NCBI GenBank assembly: GCA_964020085.1
Contig: OZ026599.1
Coordinates: forward strand, 34,475,086-34,539,085
Reading direction: 5' to 3'
DNA: 64,000 nucleotides
From: Micromussa lordhowensis
Lineage: Eukaryota > Cnidaria > Anthozoa > Scleractinia > Lobophylliidae
Every line of letters starts with the position of its first letter. Position 1 is the first letter of the stretch. The notes under the pieces were generated by a model. It searched no databases, was not told where the DNA came from, and saw only the letters and a program-made list of their open reading frames with translations. The translations under genes and the position numbers were made by a program. This document shows positions 23,504-35,311 of this stretch, piece by piece.

Positions 23504-23744
23504 ATGAACTCGGAAGGGACAAGTCGGACATCGAGGGTTCGCTTTTCCGCTAACACAGACACATTTAGCGAGGAAGAAGAAGCCGACATCCGCCACAAGC
23601 GTCTTCTTCGCTATTGGTACAAGGGTGGAAGGAGATATAGCGAAGCAGAAAAGGCTTTCCTGAGCCGAGTGAGAATCCCCTCTGTAGGACTTCTTGGTGA
23701 TGGAGAAACGAAAGTGGGATGGCTAAGATTTTTCGACCCTGGAG
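23504..23744 (+). CDS. CNGA gene, first coding exon (N-terminus)
   Basis: Codes for residues 1-80, rich in acidic and basic residues ([20 protein letters not shown]), ending FDPG just before S1. The donor GGAG|GTAAGT leaves phase 1 and joins the CTTAG|GTGAT acceptor at 26206 to make FDPGGD. Start choice is moderate: ATG at 23504 with AAG before it. Confidence 0.8.
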
Positions 23745-26700
23745 GTAAGTGAAGCAATATTCAGTTTATTTTCTCGACAGTTTTAATCAGAACGTTTGCT
23801 TAACAGAATATTACAATCTATAATAAAAAAAAAATTAAAACAATAATCCGCATTGTGAAATTAGACAGTCTCGCGGCGGTCTAACTTTGTAAAATGTTGT
23901 TTATTTTTTTACGGTGCTTTCAAGAAATATTTGACACCCCCAAGCCAAAATAAGTTATCATGAAACAATTCCACTGCGTAAAATAAGTTCGAAGGTGACA
24001 CATAGGCTTTCAACACAATGCGAGATGTCTTTAAATGTTTGTACATATCTCGCCCGTGTTTTATCGGGAATTGTGCAAATTTTTAATGATAAGTGCATTG
24101 ATAGGATTGCAAGTGTGATTTTTCCTATGAATCTTATTCAAAATCATTTTAATATATAACCTTCGTGAATCCATCATATGTGCTTTGTGTATACATATAA
24201 AAAAAATAGCCAATCGAACCGACACGAAGAGGTTTTAAAAAAATATAGCCGACCGTCGATTGTTTAATCGAGTCATTTTTTGCAGTATAAAAATGTACAA
24301 ATTATATTTTCGGTTAGCTAATTGAAGTTGCCAGCATAAAAATGTGACCCCATAGATTCTTCTGAGTTACGGCTGAAAAAATTTGCTTTGCAAATTTTTG
24401 CTTGATCTTACACAAAATAGCATTTGTCTCTACTTCTGAAATGAATTTTAATTACACAGCGTATAATCCCGTAGTTTTGAATTGTTATGTACCAACAAAA
24501 TGTGCTTGACCATTTCATTTCTATAGTTGAGTCATAAATATGAGTTCTTCTTCATAAATATCTATATAAGCTTGCCTGAGAAGGAGTGTTTTTTCGTAGG
24601 TACTCAGAAAGAAAATAAAACTAATTCGCTTCCTGGTTTTCGGTCGCTTGACGGATGTCCTAGACGATAACAACAAAAAACAAATGCACGTTAGAGCGAT
24701 GTCTGCTTTTAACAGAAAACTGTCAAAATTTATTTACTAGCTTTTAAAAACTAGACAATTTTCTCTCTTATTAGATGCCTCTTCCTTCTGAACTCAAAAA
24801 TATATCCATATTTATCGTTAATACTCTTGCCATCTGTCTAGTTTTAAGTTGAGGTTATCTTTATTTTCGAACAATGTATTGCTCCTTGGTCCTAACAATT
24901 GAATAACATACAATTACGATCAACTCTCACTTCTCCGAAAAGTGAAAAGTGAAAAGTGTCATTAATTTTTTACTTTAGGAAAATTATGAACCTGAGTGGA
25001 AATGGTCATAGCAAGTTTTAAAATCCAGACACGTTTCTCATTATTTTAGACGAAGTGTAAAACAGGTTTACGAACCTGTTGTCCTACGTTCACAGCTAAT
25101 CTGTTAATTGTGGAATTTGGACAATTCATGACAGCAAAGCACCATACTCACGTTGTCCAGAATCATGGCGGAAACTTGGGGCGCTTCCCATTCAACCAAT
25201 GAAATTTCCTGGAAACATTTCCAGAAAATCCGAAAATTGTTGAATTTCCTAAAAGTGAACCATTCAACCGAAAATTCCTGAAATTTTGCAGTTTTCGAAA
25301 AACAATTTCTCCTTCTATATTTCACCCAAAGAGCTAAAGCTTTCACCATGTCCTAAGTTTCACTAGCTCTTACTGTTTGGAGTAATTTTATTACATGTCT
25401 GTGTCTGACAAAGACTGGGAACTACCGAATTGGCTGAAATCGATATTGAAATCGGTCTACATTTTCCCATCTAGACTGGCATCTAGACAAGTAATGTTTT
25501 GAGGTGAAAAAGTTGCAAACTAGAATGCCAAAATATTGACTATTTTCTCCTAACAACATTTATTTATGTTAGTGCCAAAAAGGCTGATGACAAAAAAAGT
25601 CAAAGGGACGAGCAAACTTTGGCAGAATCAAGCTCAGCTCATCGCCGTTCGTAAGCGAAATGTCCGAGCTAGTACAAACCAGTTACATTAAAGAATTAAA
25701 CTGCTCATGTTTGTCATATAATAGACATCTTATTAACCGAGCTTAGTCGGTCTGTATGGGAGAATCTTGACCTCGGTCGACGGTCGTGTGTACAGATCTC
25801 AATGCGGTCTGTACTCACGACCTCGGTCAAAATTCTCCCATATAGACTTCCTGCTCGGTTAATAACAGCGGTTATGAACATGACAATAAAACGCATTGTC
25901 GGAAAACAAGAACTATCTCTTTTTACTTGACGTTTCGTATATTTCGATATACATTTTCGGAAGTGACCGTTGAGAATAGAAGTAACAACTAAATTTTAAA
26001 TTTAAGATAAGTAACTAATTAATGATAAAAATGACAGAAGCTGAAAACATTTACATATAAAAGATGCAAACTAATAAAAATAAAGCTTTTCGCTGCTAAC
26101 ATTATCATTTAGGGTAAGTTTCAATCCCCTAAGTAGCAGAGTTTTATAATGGGTATCTGACTGTCCTCTTGCAAAAATGTTTTTTCTTTTCCATCTTTAT
26201 CTTAGGTGATCGACTCTACTACTGGCTTTTGATAGTCTCCGTAGCAGTGGTGTACAATTCATGGGTGCTTATATTAAGGACCTCATTCCCCGAACTCCAC
26301 AAGAGACATGAAATTGTTTGGATTGTCATTGACTATCTCTGTGATATCATTTACGTCCTGGACGTTTTCGTGAGTTCCAGAACAGGTTACATGGAGGACG
26401 GCATCATGCAAAAGGACATACAAAAAATGCGGAAGCATTACCTACACACGAGAGCGTTTTATTTAGACGCCGTGGCCATCTTGCCGCTAGACATTGCGTA
26501 TATTTTCATCGAGCATGAGCCCGCGATACGTATGAACCGCCTTATTAAGTACCATCGGTTTTGGCATTTTCTTGACCGCACAGAAAGTCGGACAAGCTAT
26601 CCAAACCTATTCAGACTGGCGTCCTTGATGCAGTTTATTCTTGTCATAATCCACTGGAACGCTTGCATTTATTTTATAGTGTCACGAAAAATAGGATTTG

Positions 26701-29669
26701 GTTCGGACTCGTGGGTTTACCCTGGAATAAATGAAGGCAAGGAAAACTTAACAGACTTACACATGTCTCTCACAAGGAAATATATATATTCTTTTTATTG
26801 GTCGACTCTGACGTTGACTACGATTGGCGAGGTTCCGCCGCCGCATTCTAACGAGGAGTATCTTATTGTCACAATTGACTACTTGATAGGTAAGTTGCTT
26901 ATCATCGGGTAGGAGCGGGGGGGGGGGACTGTACAAAGTTTTGTACGGGTAGGCTGCACCACGAAGTGCAACCCTTTACCCTTTTGTATACCACTTTGAC
27001 AGAAAAGGCAGCCCTTTCACGTACCTACTTAAGAACACGTACTCAGCATCCTTTTTCTAAATCCTTGGAATGATGTTAATGAGCAATACTACGGGAGAAC
27101 ATCAAACATTACCAGAAAGGATCTTAACCAAAGAGCAAATATCATTTATCCAGTTCCTGTTAACATTATACCTAAATGAATTACCTTAAAATATACTGAT
27201 TAAAACTACAGTAATTTAAGCTATAGTAAAACATATCAGAATAAAGATGTCAACTGTCACAAAGCATGCACCATTAAATTATTAAGATCTATTCGTCTAA
27301 CTCTATTTTTAAAAACTTGTAATGTGTCTGATCTTCTAACGTCCATACTCAGTTTTGACCTGAGAACTGGTCCTAAATATCTAATGCTACCGAAATTCAC
27401 AGTATTTAATCTCGGTACTATAATACTATGAGTTGGGTATTACGGTACAGCGATTTTGTCTCAGCGCCAGGGACCTATTTGGTGGGGGCAGATATTTTCG
27501 GAAAGGCATTTTAAATGTTACATTGATTCGTTTTAATATTATGTCTTATTCAGGTGTTCTGCTTTTCGCCACCATCGTAGGCAATGTAGGAAGCATTATT
27601 ACAAACCAGAACGCTGGCAAAGTGGACTTCCAAAATAAAATGGACGGAATAAAGTCCTACATGCGATTCCACAAGATTCCGCAACATCTTCAGCAAAGAG
27701 TAATTAAGTGGTTTGATTATCTGTGGATGAACAAGAAGCATCCAGACGAAGAAGAACTACTACAGTCATTACCCGATAAACTGAGGGCAGAACTGGCCAT
27801 TCATGTTCATTTAGATTCACTGAGAAAGGTTGAAATATTTCAGGACTGTGAAGCGGGATTTCTAAGCGAGCTGGTCTTGCGTCTTCGCCCACAACTATTT
27901 TCGCCAGGTAACGTTTAGTTAATCGAGGTTTTCTAAGATATGATCTTCGCACGCTCAAAATCTTCTGTGAGTCCTCCAGTCCAGAAGATGTCTTCAGGAG
28001 ATTCACTCTAAAAAATTCCATGCTATCTCTTAAGAAATCCATGTGCTGTATCGGATTGGTTGCTATTTTCGCGCGAACATTCGAAAACAAGCAGTCAGTC
28101 AGCTAATAACGGCGAACACGTATCTTTGTACGCTACAAAGGAGGGCATTTCACCGGCATGTTTTGCGCAGCTAATCGAACCATATTATCAACGAATCTCT
28201 CACGTGACCTTATCATTCCCGAATACGCGGAGAGCTTTTAGAACTGTTACCTCAAATATGGACCAATAGCGAGAGAGTCGATATGCGGAGGCGTAAAAAA
28301 GCAACATCGGCTAGCTTAGCACGCAATGCATGCCGGTGAAATCTTCTCCTTTGTACGCTACGCACTTTTCTATCCGAGCTTAGAGTGGTGCCTAGCTTCT
28401 ACTGAAACTACTTCAGCAGAAATTGAAACTTATAGCAGTCAGACCTTGCCATGTTCCTGAACTCATTTTGAAGGGAAAGTGTGAAAATATCGAGGTGACA
28501 TAAAGTTGTAAATTGACTCTAAATTAGTGAAAACATAATTGACATTTTTTGTGAGTGTTTCCTGAATAACTGGGCGCGGATGGAATCTCGCTTGCGTGTT
28601 CAATGATAGTTAGCGTTCTTTGAGAAGCATAAGCTTAACGGCAGTGAGGATGTCCACAACACAAGCATAATCACGTAGTGTTGCCTTGTTTCGGTTCCAA
28701 ACCTCCTCCAGATACGGTAAAACAAGATGGCGGGCGATGTTTATGCTTATGACTCTCGTGCTAATGTTCACAGCAGCGCGTTCTCACTTGACACAAACAT
28801 AAGCACAAGCAAAAGAGGAACAAAACCTCTTTCTGCTTGTTGTTGTGTTTTTGTTTGTGCTGTGCCGGTCCTCATTACCGTGTGTTTGTGCTCGCGCATG
28901 TGTTGTCCTACTACTTGTGTTTGTGATTACGTCGTAGTAAAAACCAGGCGTAAACGAGACACTCGAATTTGTTTCGGCACTTTGTTTTCACTCATTTGCA
29001 TATGATATTTTCTATCTTTGAAAATTATTTTAGCAACATCGAAGTTACATCGGACTAGCATAATTTCCCTTTTTTTTGGCAGGGGATTACGTCTGCAGGA
29101 AAGGCGAAGTGGGCAGAGAAATGTACATTGTAAACAGGGGAAAACTGGAGGTAGTGTCTGAGACCGGAACCAAAGTTTATGCCGTGTTAGAGGCCGGGAG
29201 CTACTTCGGCGAGATCAGCGTGTTGTGTATGAGCGCCGCCGGGAACCGTCGAACTGCTTCGGTTCGTTCCGTCGGCTACTCGGAATTATTCTGCTTGTCG
29301 AAAAATGATCTCATGGAAGTACTCGACGAGTACCCTGAGATTAAAACTAAAATCGAGAGCATCGCTAAGCAGCGTTTAGAGAATGACAAGCGTCGAACGA
29401 GCGTACTTCTGTCCAACAAACACGACAAAAACAGGACTAACGAAAATTGTGACACGGAACCCAGAGTGAAAAGCAGAGCTTTCGCTAAACTGGAGGAGAG
29501 GATTGTAGTCCTGGAGAGGGAGCGAGACAACATTTTGGAAGAAATGAAACGACAACGAGAAGAGTTTTCCGACAGACTAGCTGACCTTGAAACCTCCATG
29601 GCGCAGCTGTCGCGGGAACGCGTAAGGCCTACTTCAAGGTCTTTTGATTTTGTTTGGAAAAGAAGATAA
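23504..29669 (+). CDS. Canonical CNGA-type cyclic-nucleotide-gated cation channel subunit
   Basis: Four exons, 23504..23744, 26206..26889, 27554..27907 and 29083..29669, join in frame (1866 nt, 621 aa). All three introns are phase 1 with good GT-AG sites. S1 to S5 span about 84-240, the pore 272-300 with TTIGEVPPP (285-293, including the pore glutamate E289), and S6 about 300-320 ([13 protein letters not shown]). The C-linker has VIKWFDYLW. The binding domain has FGEISVL and [12 protein letters not shown]-terminal coiled coil ([20 protein letters not shown] and on) corresponds to the CLZ zipper that sets A-subunit number in CNG tetramers. It should be a cGMP/cAMP-gated, Ca2+-permeable channel of sensory cells. 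The frame stays open upstream of the ATG back to an acceptor-like CAG at 23457, so an upstream exon is possible. Confidence 0.93.
25730..25865. mobile_element. Foldback element in CNGA intron 1
   Basis: TTATTAACCGAGC at the left is inverted as GCTCGGTTAATAA at the right. Inner arms continue (TATGGGAGAATCTTGACCTC against the CGGTCAAAATTCTCCCATA side). A MITE-like hairpin. Confidence 0.8.
25928..25962 (-). ncRNA. Degenerate hammerhead-like / Penelope-type motif
   Basis: Minus strand reads TGTATAT-CGA-AATATAC followed by GAAACGTC, a stem-loop directly before GAAAC and GTC as in hammerhead domain II. The expected CUGANGA box is degraded (CCGAAAA). It looks like a dead copy of the motif at 55048-55080. 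Confidence 0.35.
26890..27040. repeat. Pyrimidine-rich interspersed repeat next to a CNGA splice donor
   Basis: Starts with a G9 run about 25 bases after the exon 2 donor. It continues GTACGGGTAGGCTGCACC, CACGAAGTGCAACCCTTTAC and GACAGAAAAGGCAGCCCTTTC. I believe this unit is common in coral genomes, though I cannot confirm that here. Confidence 0.45.
28125..28365. mobile_element. Imperfect foldback element in CNGA intron 3
   Basis: ACAAAGGAGGGCATTTCACC with GGCATG at the left is inverted as CATGCCGGTGAAATCTTCTC with CTTTGT at the right. About 80% match between arms, roughly 240 bases overall. Confidence 0.65.
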
Positions 29670-30601
29670 CTGCGAATCCCGGGCGGTCCCCGGTCAGTTC
29701 CAACTGTCTTCTACGAGGTGCTTTCCTCTAACACTGGCTTTGAAATAGTTTTTTTTCGATTCACACAAGCATCGAAGTGACAAAAATGACTCTATGAAGG
29801 GGAGGTGTTGACACGACCACTGAACAAATACTAGATGAAATGCTCTGAAATGGCTTCTTTTTGTGACCAGTTTTCAGCTATTTGAGAGAGGTTATCGTAT
29901 ATACATTACCAGAACTGTAAGTTGGGAAATTCCCTCTGTTGTATGTTCTAAAATATCAGCAGAGAGAGCAGATAAAGAGAAACGAAAAATTGCCTTGATG
30001 CAAGGGCTTTCGCTGCTTTTTTAACCCTTGCTTTCAAAGATTTCCCTGTGTGTCCGTTAGTATCGTTATATCGGGTGCCAGTAAATATTTAAAATGTTAG
30101 ATATTATTCCAGTCTTCTCACCATGCTTAATTCTAGTCCTTCTTTCATCAAGTAAATATTTTTTGTGTCTGTGAACAGTAATTATATATGAAACTTTATA
30201 GACCTGGTTTGCATTGTAGTGTGCGATCGATTTTGCACTGATTACCCCGGCTGTAAATTGACAGCTTTTCTACTGCTTTAGCAAGTTGAACCGCCCTTTC
30301 TGCTCAGGAGTATACATACAGTGTACATTTCATCAATAATAATTTCCCTATTTTGTGCGCTAAGCGTTCATTGCTTTCAGATCTGACCACGAAAAAAATA
30401 ACGTGAGAATCCTCTGGAAACTGATTTAAATAACTTTTGAATACTTGAAATGATGGAAGATCTTTGCCTTCAAAAATAATTCAGAAAAAATACAAGAATC
30501 CTATATAAACTGAAAAGCGGGAATTTTCAGTTACCCACAAAAATAATATGTCAGAAGCGGCAAAATAACTTTGTTTAGTATACGCACATATTATAGACTT
30601 T

Positions 30602-30607
30602 AATAAA
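30602..30607 (+). promoter_or_regulatory. Possible CNGA poly(A) signal
   Basis: AATAAA about 930 bases after the CNGA stop. It is the first canonical hexamer I saw downstream, and would imply a long 3' UTR. Weak evidence. Confidence 0.25.
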
Positions 30608-30739
30608 GATGTAATAATCTTATCTTTACATTCTGTTGAATTTGAATGTTGTCATGTTTTAATAGATTGAGAGGCTGGGAAATACGCACGACTTAAGTGG
30701 TTTCGATCAAATGAAAATGAAGCAAGCAAAATGCACGAG

Positions 30740-31040
30740 CAAGGGTCCATTCAACCAAAAATTCTGGAACTTTCAAAACTGGGGCAAATGGTATAAAAAA
30801 TCCTGGGAAAGTCCTGGGTATTCCTGAAATTCGAATCACTCAACAGAAAGTCTCGGAAATTCTAAGGGAAATTTATACGGAACCGATATTTCCGGTACGA
30901 AATTTTCGAGGGAAAAACCTTAAAATGCATTGAATTCCCGAAATTCGAATCACTCAGCAGAAACTTCCGGAAATTCTAAGGGAAATTTGTACGGAACGGA
31001 AATTTCCGGTACGAAATTTTCGCCGGAAAATTTGGGTATA
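30740..31040. repeat. AAATTTCCGG-rich repeat with a 115-base internal duplication
   Basis: Blocks starting GAAATTCGAATCACTCA at about 30825 and 30940 are directly repeated through GGTACGAAATTTTCG. A diverged relative lies at about 25160-25330. Not coding. Confidence 0.75.
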
Positions 31041-32405
31041 CCAAGAAAGGTTGTTCCCCGTGAATTTGAGGACATACTATTCCATTCCCTTACAGGGAGA
31101 AGCTCATGAATTCTGGACAAGAGACTGTGTAATCAGTAATATTTTGTTTCATTGATTTCTTCCAAACTCTGACTCATTACTGCTGAAAATTACATCCATT
31201 TTCCCTTTCAACATTTTACAATTTTATTAGCTTGGCAGCAGATTATGAATCACCCTATCCAATATTAAACATACATTAATACATTATCTTACAAATTTTA
31301 TAACATTTAACATTTGACTTCGAGCCGTACATTATACACTCAATTTACAATTAAGTCAGTTGGACGCAAATTGAAAAATTATCACAAAGGACACTTTGAG
31401 TTGATTTTTAGCCCGCGGTGTGTTTGGCAGCTCTTATTTTTGTCGTCATGCCAACCAGTTAGCCGGTGAGACGTGTTGTGAGACGAGCCTACTAGCGACT
31501 AGACTGGTATTTAAAAGCAACTTTAATATGAATTTAAATTAATTAATCCTCTATGAAATTTCAACTCAGTTGTTATATAAATAGTGTGGTTCTCTAATTA
31601 CTGCAATAATAAAGTAATTAAAACGAAGCCGAAGCAAAACGGAAACGACAAAAAGCGCGGGAAAATAGTTACGTAAAGTTGGTTCCAAATGTCCGATTCG
31701 CTTAGAGTGCAACATCTCTAAAAAAATTTGTTCAAATTTTTGCTCGAAACTATAAAGTAATTGTTGAAGCATGATAGGATAAAATAAATACATAATTTGA
31801 CGCTTAATTCATTTGAAACCCATTTTTAAGCATTTCCTTATTGCTATAAATTATACAATTAAACATAAACTGCTAATAGTTTCTGAAAAACGAAGTCTTA
31901 CCACTTTTACTTGTTGTTAATTTAATTTCACGAATGTTCTCAGCGCATAATAAAAACGATAATAATTTTGAATAGTTATACTTCTTACTTCAATATGGTA
32001 AATTAACGTTCCCCTTGCATGTAATTGTATTTCTTTCGTTTTTCTTTACATATATAATCCTGCAAAATTGCGAATATATTCATCCATTAAGCTTTGCTGC
32101 CGTGTCATTTTCAACCCACTTGGGAGAATAATATTTCAGCAACAAAATTAAATTTGCAAACTGTGCGAATTTACGTTTTACGTCTGGAAAAGCAATCCGA
32201 CCTTCCTATAATAATTTTAGCATAACATGAAATAACTCCCCATTTGTAAAAAAAACTATTATAATTAATTTTATGTGATACTAGGAAGTACTGAATGAAA
32301 CATAGTCTAAAACAGGACTGACATTTCATGCTAAAATGTATCCTGCAAATAATTAGCCTTTAGCAGTCACCTCGGTAAACTTTTAATACTGTACAATGAA
32401 ATTAT
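31041..32405. other. Intergenic spacer between the convergent CNGA and RFX genes
   Basis: Strongly AT-rich and non-coding. It should contain the 3' ends of both genes. An ATTAAA on the minus strand at 32382-32387 lies about 20 bases after the RFX stop, probably too close to serve as its poly(A) signal. Confidence 0.5.
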
Positions 32406-33299
32406 CTAATTACTTAAGATTGCAGGCGTATAACTGTAGTCTGATCTCACAGGCCGAGTGGGAATCCCATGATGCATTGCAGCCTGCATGTCTACGAACT
32501 CTTCCAGTACATCCGGGTAATATCTCTCGTTGGTGCCACCGCTGACCCCTGACAGCGGATACATGGTGTTTGACGTCATTGCGCCTGGAGGGAACATGTA
32601 GCTGGAAGGGTAGCTTCGCTCCGCCAGAGGGTACTGGGAATAATGCTTCATGTGGTCCATTGGTGAGATCCCCCTGTACTCGTAAGCAGCCATGCTGGTT
32701 GCAGGGTTCACCACGGCGTAACTTGAGTCCGCCATGCTGGTTTTGGAGCGGACAGCGGTGAACCCAGTTGCATCTGTCGTGTAGCTGCTCGACATGTCAA
32801 AGTCACCCATAGCTATCCCGGCATCGCTTGAGCCCGCCACGGCAAAGCTGCTACCATGATTCATTGAGGGCATCAAGCTACCCTGGCTGGACGCATAACT
32901 ATAACGTGCCCCATAATCCCCTGGTGGTGGGTACAAAAAGTGCCCCTGTTCTGGTATCATGGGATATTTACTGATGTTGTTGTTGTTGTTGTTTGTCGGT
33001 GTCGTAGGCGTCATCGGTGTCATGGGATGCGGGGAAATGTTGTGAAAGGAGGTTCGCATGACGGCGGGCTGAGCGGGGCTTCTTTGAGAGGACACATCTC
33101 GAGGGCTTCTCAGAGATCCTAAGGAGGACGAGCTTGAGTGTCTTCGTGATGCGGGCTTTCTAGCAGTTAAGGTTCGCGGTCTCAAAATGTCCACTTCCAT
33201 ACTTTCGCTCACAGATTCTGCAAGAAGAAAAAAAAAAACATTTGGTTGAGAAACTTTTTTCATGCAACTATCATAAAATAACAAACGAATAAAGGGGCA

Positions 33300-33336
<37 letters not shown>

Positions 33337-35279
33337 TATTACAAGATAATTTGGTTTTATCAACTGGTTTGATAATGTGAGTTGGCCACCGTAAAGAGAT
33401 TCGGAAGCTGACGTTTCGAGCGTTAGCCCTTCGTCGGAGAGAATCAAGGAATTGTGGGTTGTGTGTGGTTTATATACAGAAATATGGAGCTACGCTATTG
33501 GTTGGTGCCTAATTTTCACAGGTATTTGTGCTCCAATGGAATCATTTGAGATTTAGACAGTTAGAATTTAAGAAACAACTGTACCAACCTTGTACGACAT
33601 TTGTCTCTTTGTTTACGCCGACAGAGGACTGGGTCGACAGTTCATCTATGTTGTTGTGGTTTTCAACAGTATACAGGATGTAATCTTCAAGGAGCATGTG
33701 CAATAGATGAAATGAGCCTGCGATGGATCAACAATGAAAAAAAAGCGAAGAAATGTTGCATAAAGTAGAATTTAATTATAACGTCTATTAAAAAAAAAGA
33801 GAAAAACACGATCGGCTAAGTGAAGCCTTAGTAAAGTGAAGAACTTACCAAAGCTATGAGCACTGTGTAAAGTTAGCTCCCTCACAATTTTGATGCTGAA
33901 GAAGGACCACTTGAGAAGGAAATCCCGTGAGCATTCCTTGTACGTTTTGCCAGTTTTCTCCACTTGCTAAAATGAGATTAAAAAGTCAGAAACACATCAG
34001 AAATTTATCAAGGGTTTTCTAACTAATGGTCGTTAAGAATACTGTGTTATGATTACTGCACGCCTAATGCACGCTTCATGACTACGAACACGTGCACGTG
34101 TAGTACAACTAGTTTCTCATTGGGCAGATTATTTTCCTCTAGACTTAAAGGTACTTGCCTTCAAAACGCAGCGGTTGACTAGGTTCGAGGCCCACTCGGC
34201 GTATTGATCAATGGTCGCCTGTTGATCGAGCAGTTGTGTAAACTCTTTATAATCTGAAAACGAAACAGCAAGTCCGTCAAATTCTGCTGTCAATATGTGA
34301 ACCACTTTATTCTTCAACCATGATCAATCGTCAAATTTGTGCATTCAACGTAGAACAGTACAAAGCGGCTTTGTTCACTTACGCTCGTTCACTAGTTCGT
34401 AGTCCTCCTCCACCGACTGGCTGAAGGTCCACAAAGCCTGGCGGGTAATTCCTTCAAAGTCAATTTGCTTCCAGTCGTTCAGCATTTGTGAAACAGGCTC
34501 TGCGCTGTGTAACACTGTTCGGGCGGCCTAAGAATGAAAGAGAAATCATAGCATTGAAACTTAAATAGTGGAAAGTGGACAAAATGTAATTCGTTTATAG
34601 TATTTCACTGGGGATATTCGCGTTAATACCGCTGATCTTCTCGAAGGGATTATAGACGAGAAGAGAAATATCTGGGATGAATATGTTTAATTCACTAAGG
34701 ATTAAAGTAGTGCTTCGAATAAAATAAGTTGGGTTTTTCTCCAGTCATACCTGAGCGAGGTGTGTTAGAGATGTTTGCCTTCGCAGTGAATGAGAGAAAT
34801 TCTTGGCAACTGGAAAATAGAATGAAGTAAACATTAGTTATAAGTTTTGATGCATACATAGATACACACAGATTAGTTTAGGTGAAGAAAAACAGTTTTT
34901 ACACTCTTATAATGCCATTCTTGGCTCTAACCTGCTAGTTTCTTCTTCTGTAATGGTTCCGGTAAATGAGATAATGATTCAGTGAGCCACTCATCAAGTT
35001 GCTGTGCAAACTGACGAATTGCTTGGGTCAAACTACAAAGATAGGAGTCAGAAGTGACAATATAAGTTCACTGTTTGTCTAGTTAAATGTATTACTGTCT
35101 ACTTGTACTACCTCATTACTGACTTACTGTTAAAGGCATGTTTATTTCTCAAGTTGAATACTGGGACATATTCGTATTCCCGGTATAGCACTGGAACTAG
35201 CTTGCAAGTGAGGCTAATGCGGGAAATCTTTTCAAATGCAAATGACATTTATCTCTTTTTAATGACAATCCCCCGCATA

Positions 35280-35311
<32 letters not shown>

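Larger units (their letters stand above)
23745..26205 (+). other. CNGA intron 1
   Basis: An AT-rich 2.46-kb intron with no coding potential. It holds a diverged fragment (about 25160-25330) of the AAATTTCC-rich repeat also present at 30740-31040, a foldback element at 25730-25865 and a degenerate ribozyme-like motif at 25928-25962. Confidence 0.7.

Noticed and set aside
28727..29005. 92-codon plus-strand frame, Cys/Val-rich, within CNGA intron 3
   Set aside because: Lies inside an intron between two well-supported exons. The composition reflects TGTTTGTG-rich repeat sequence.
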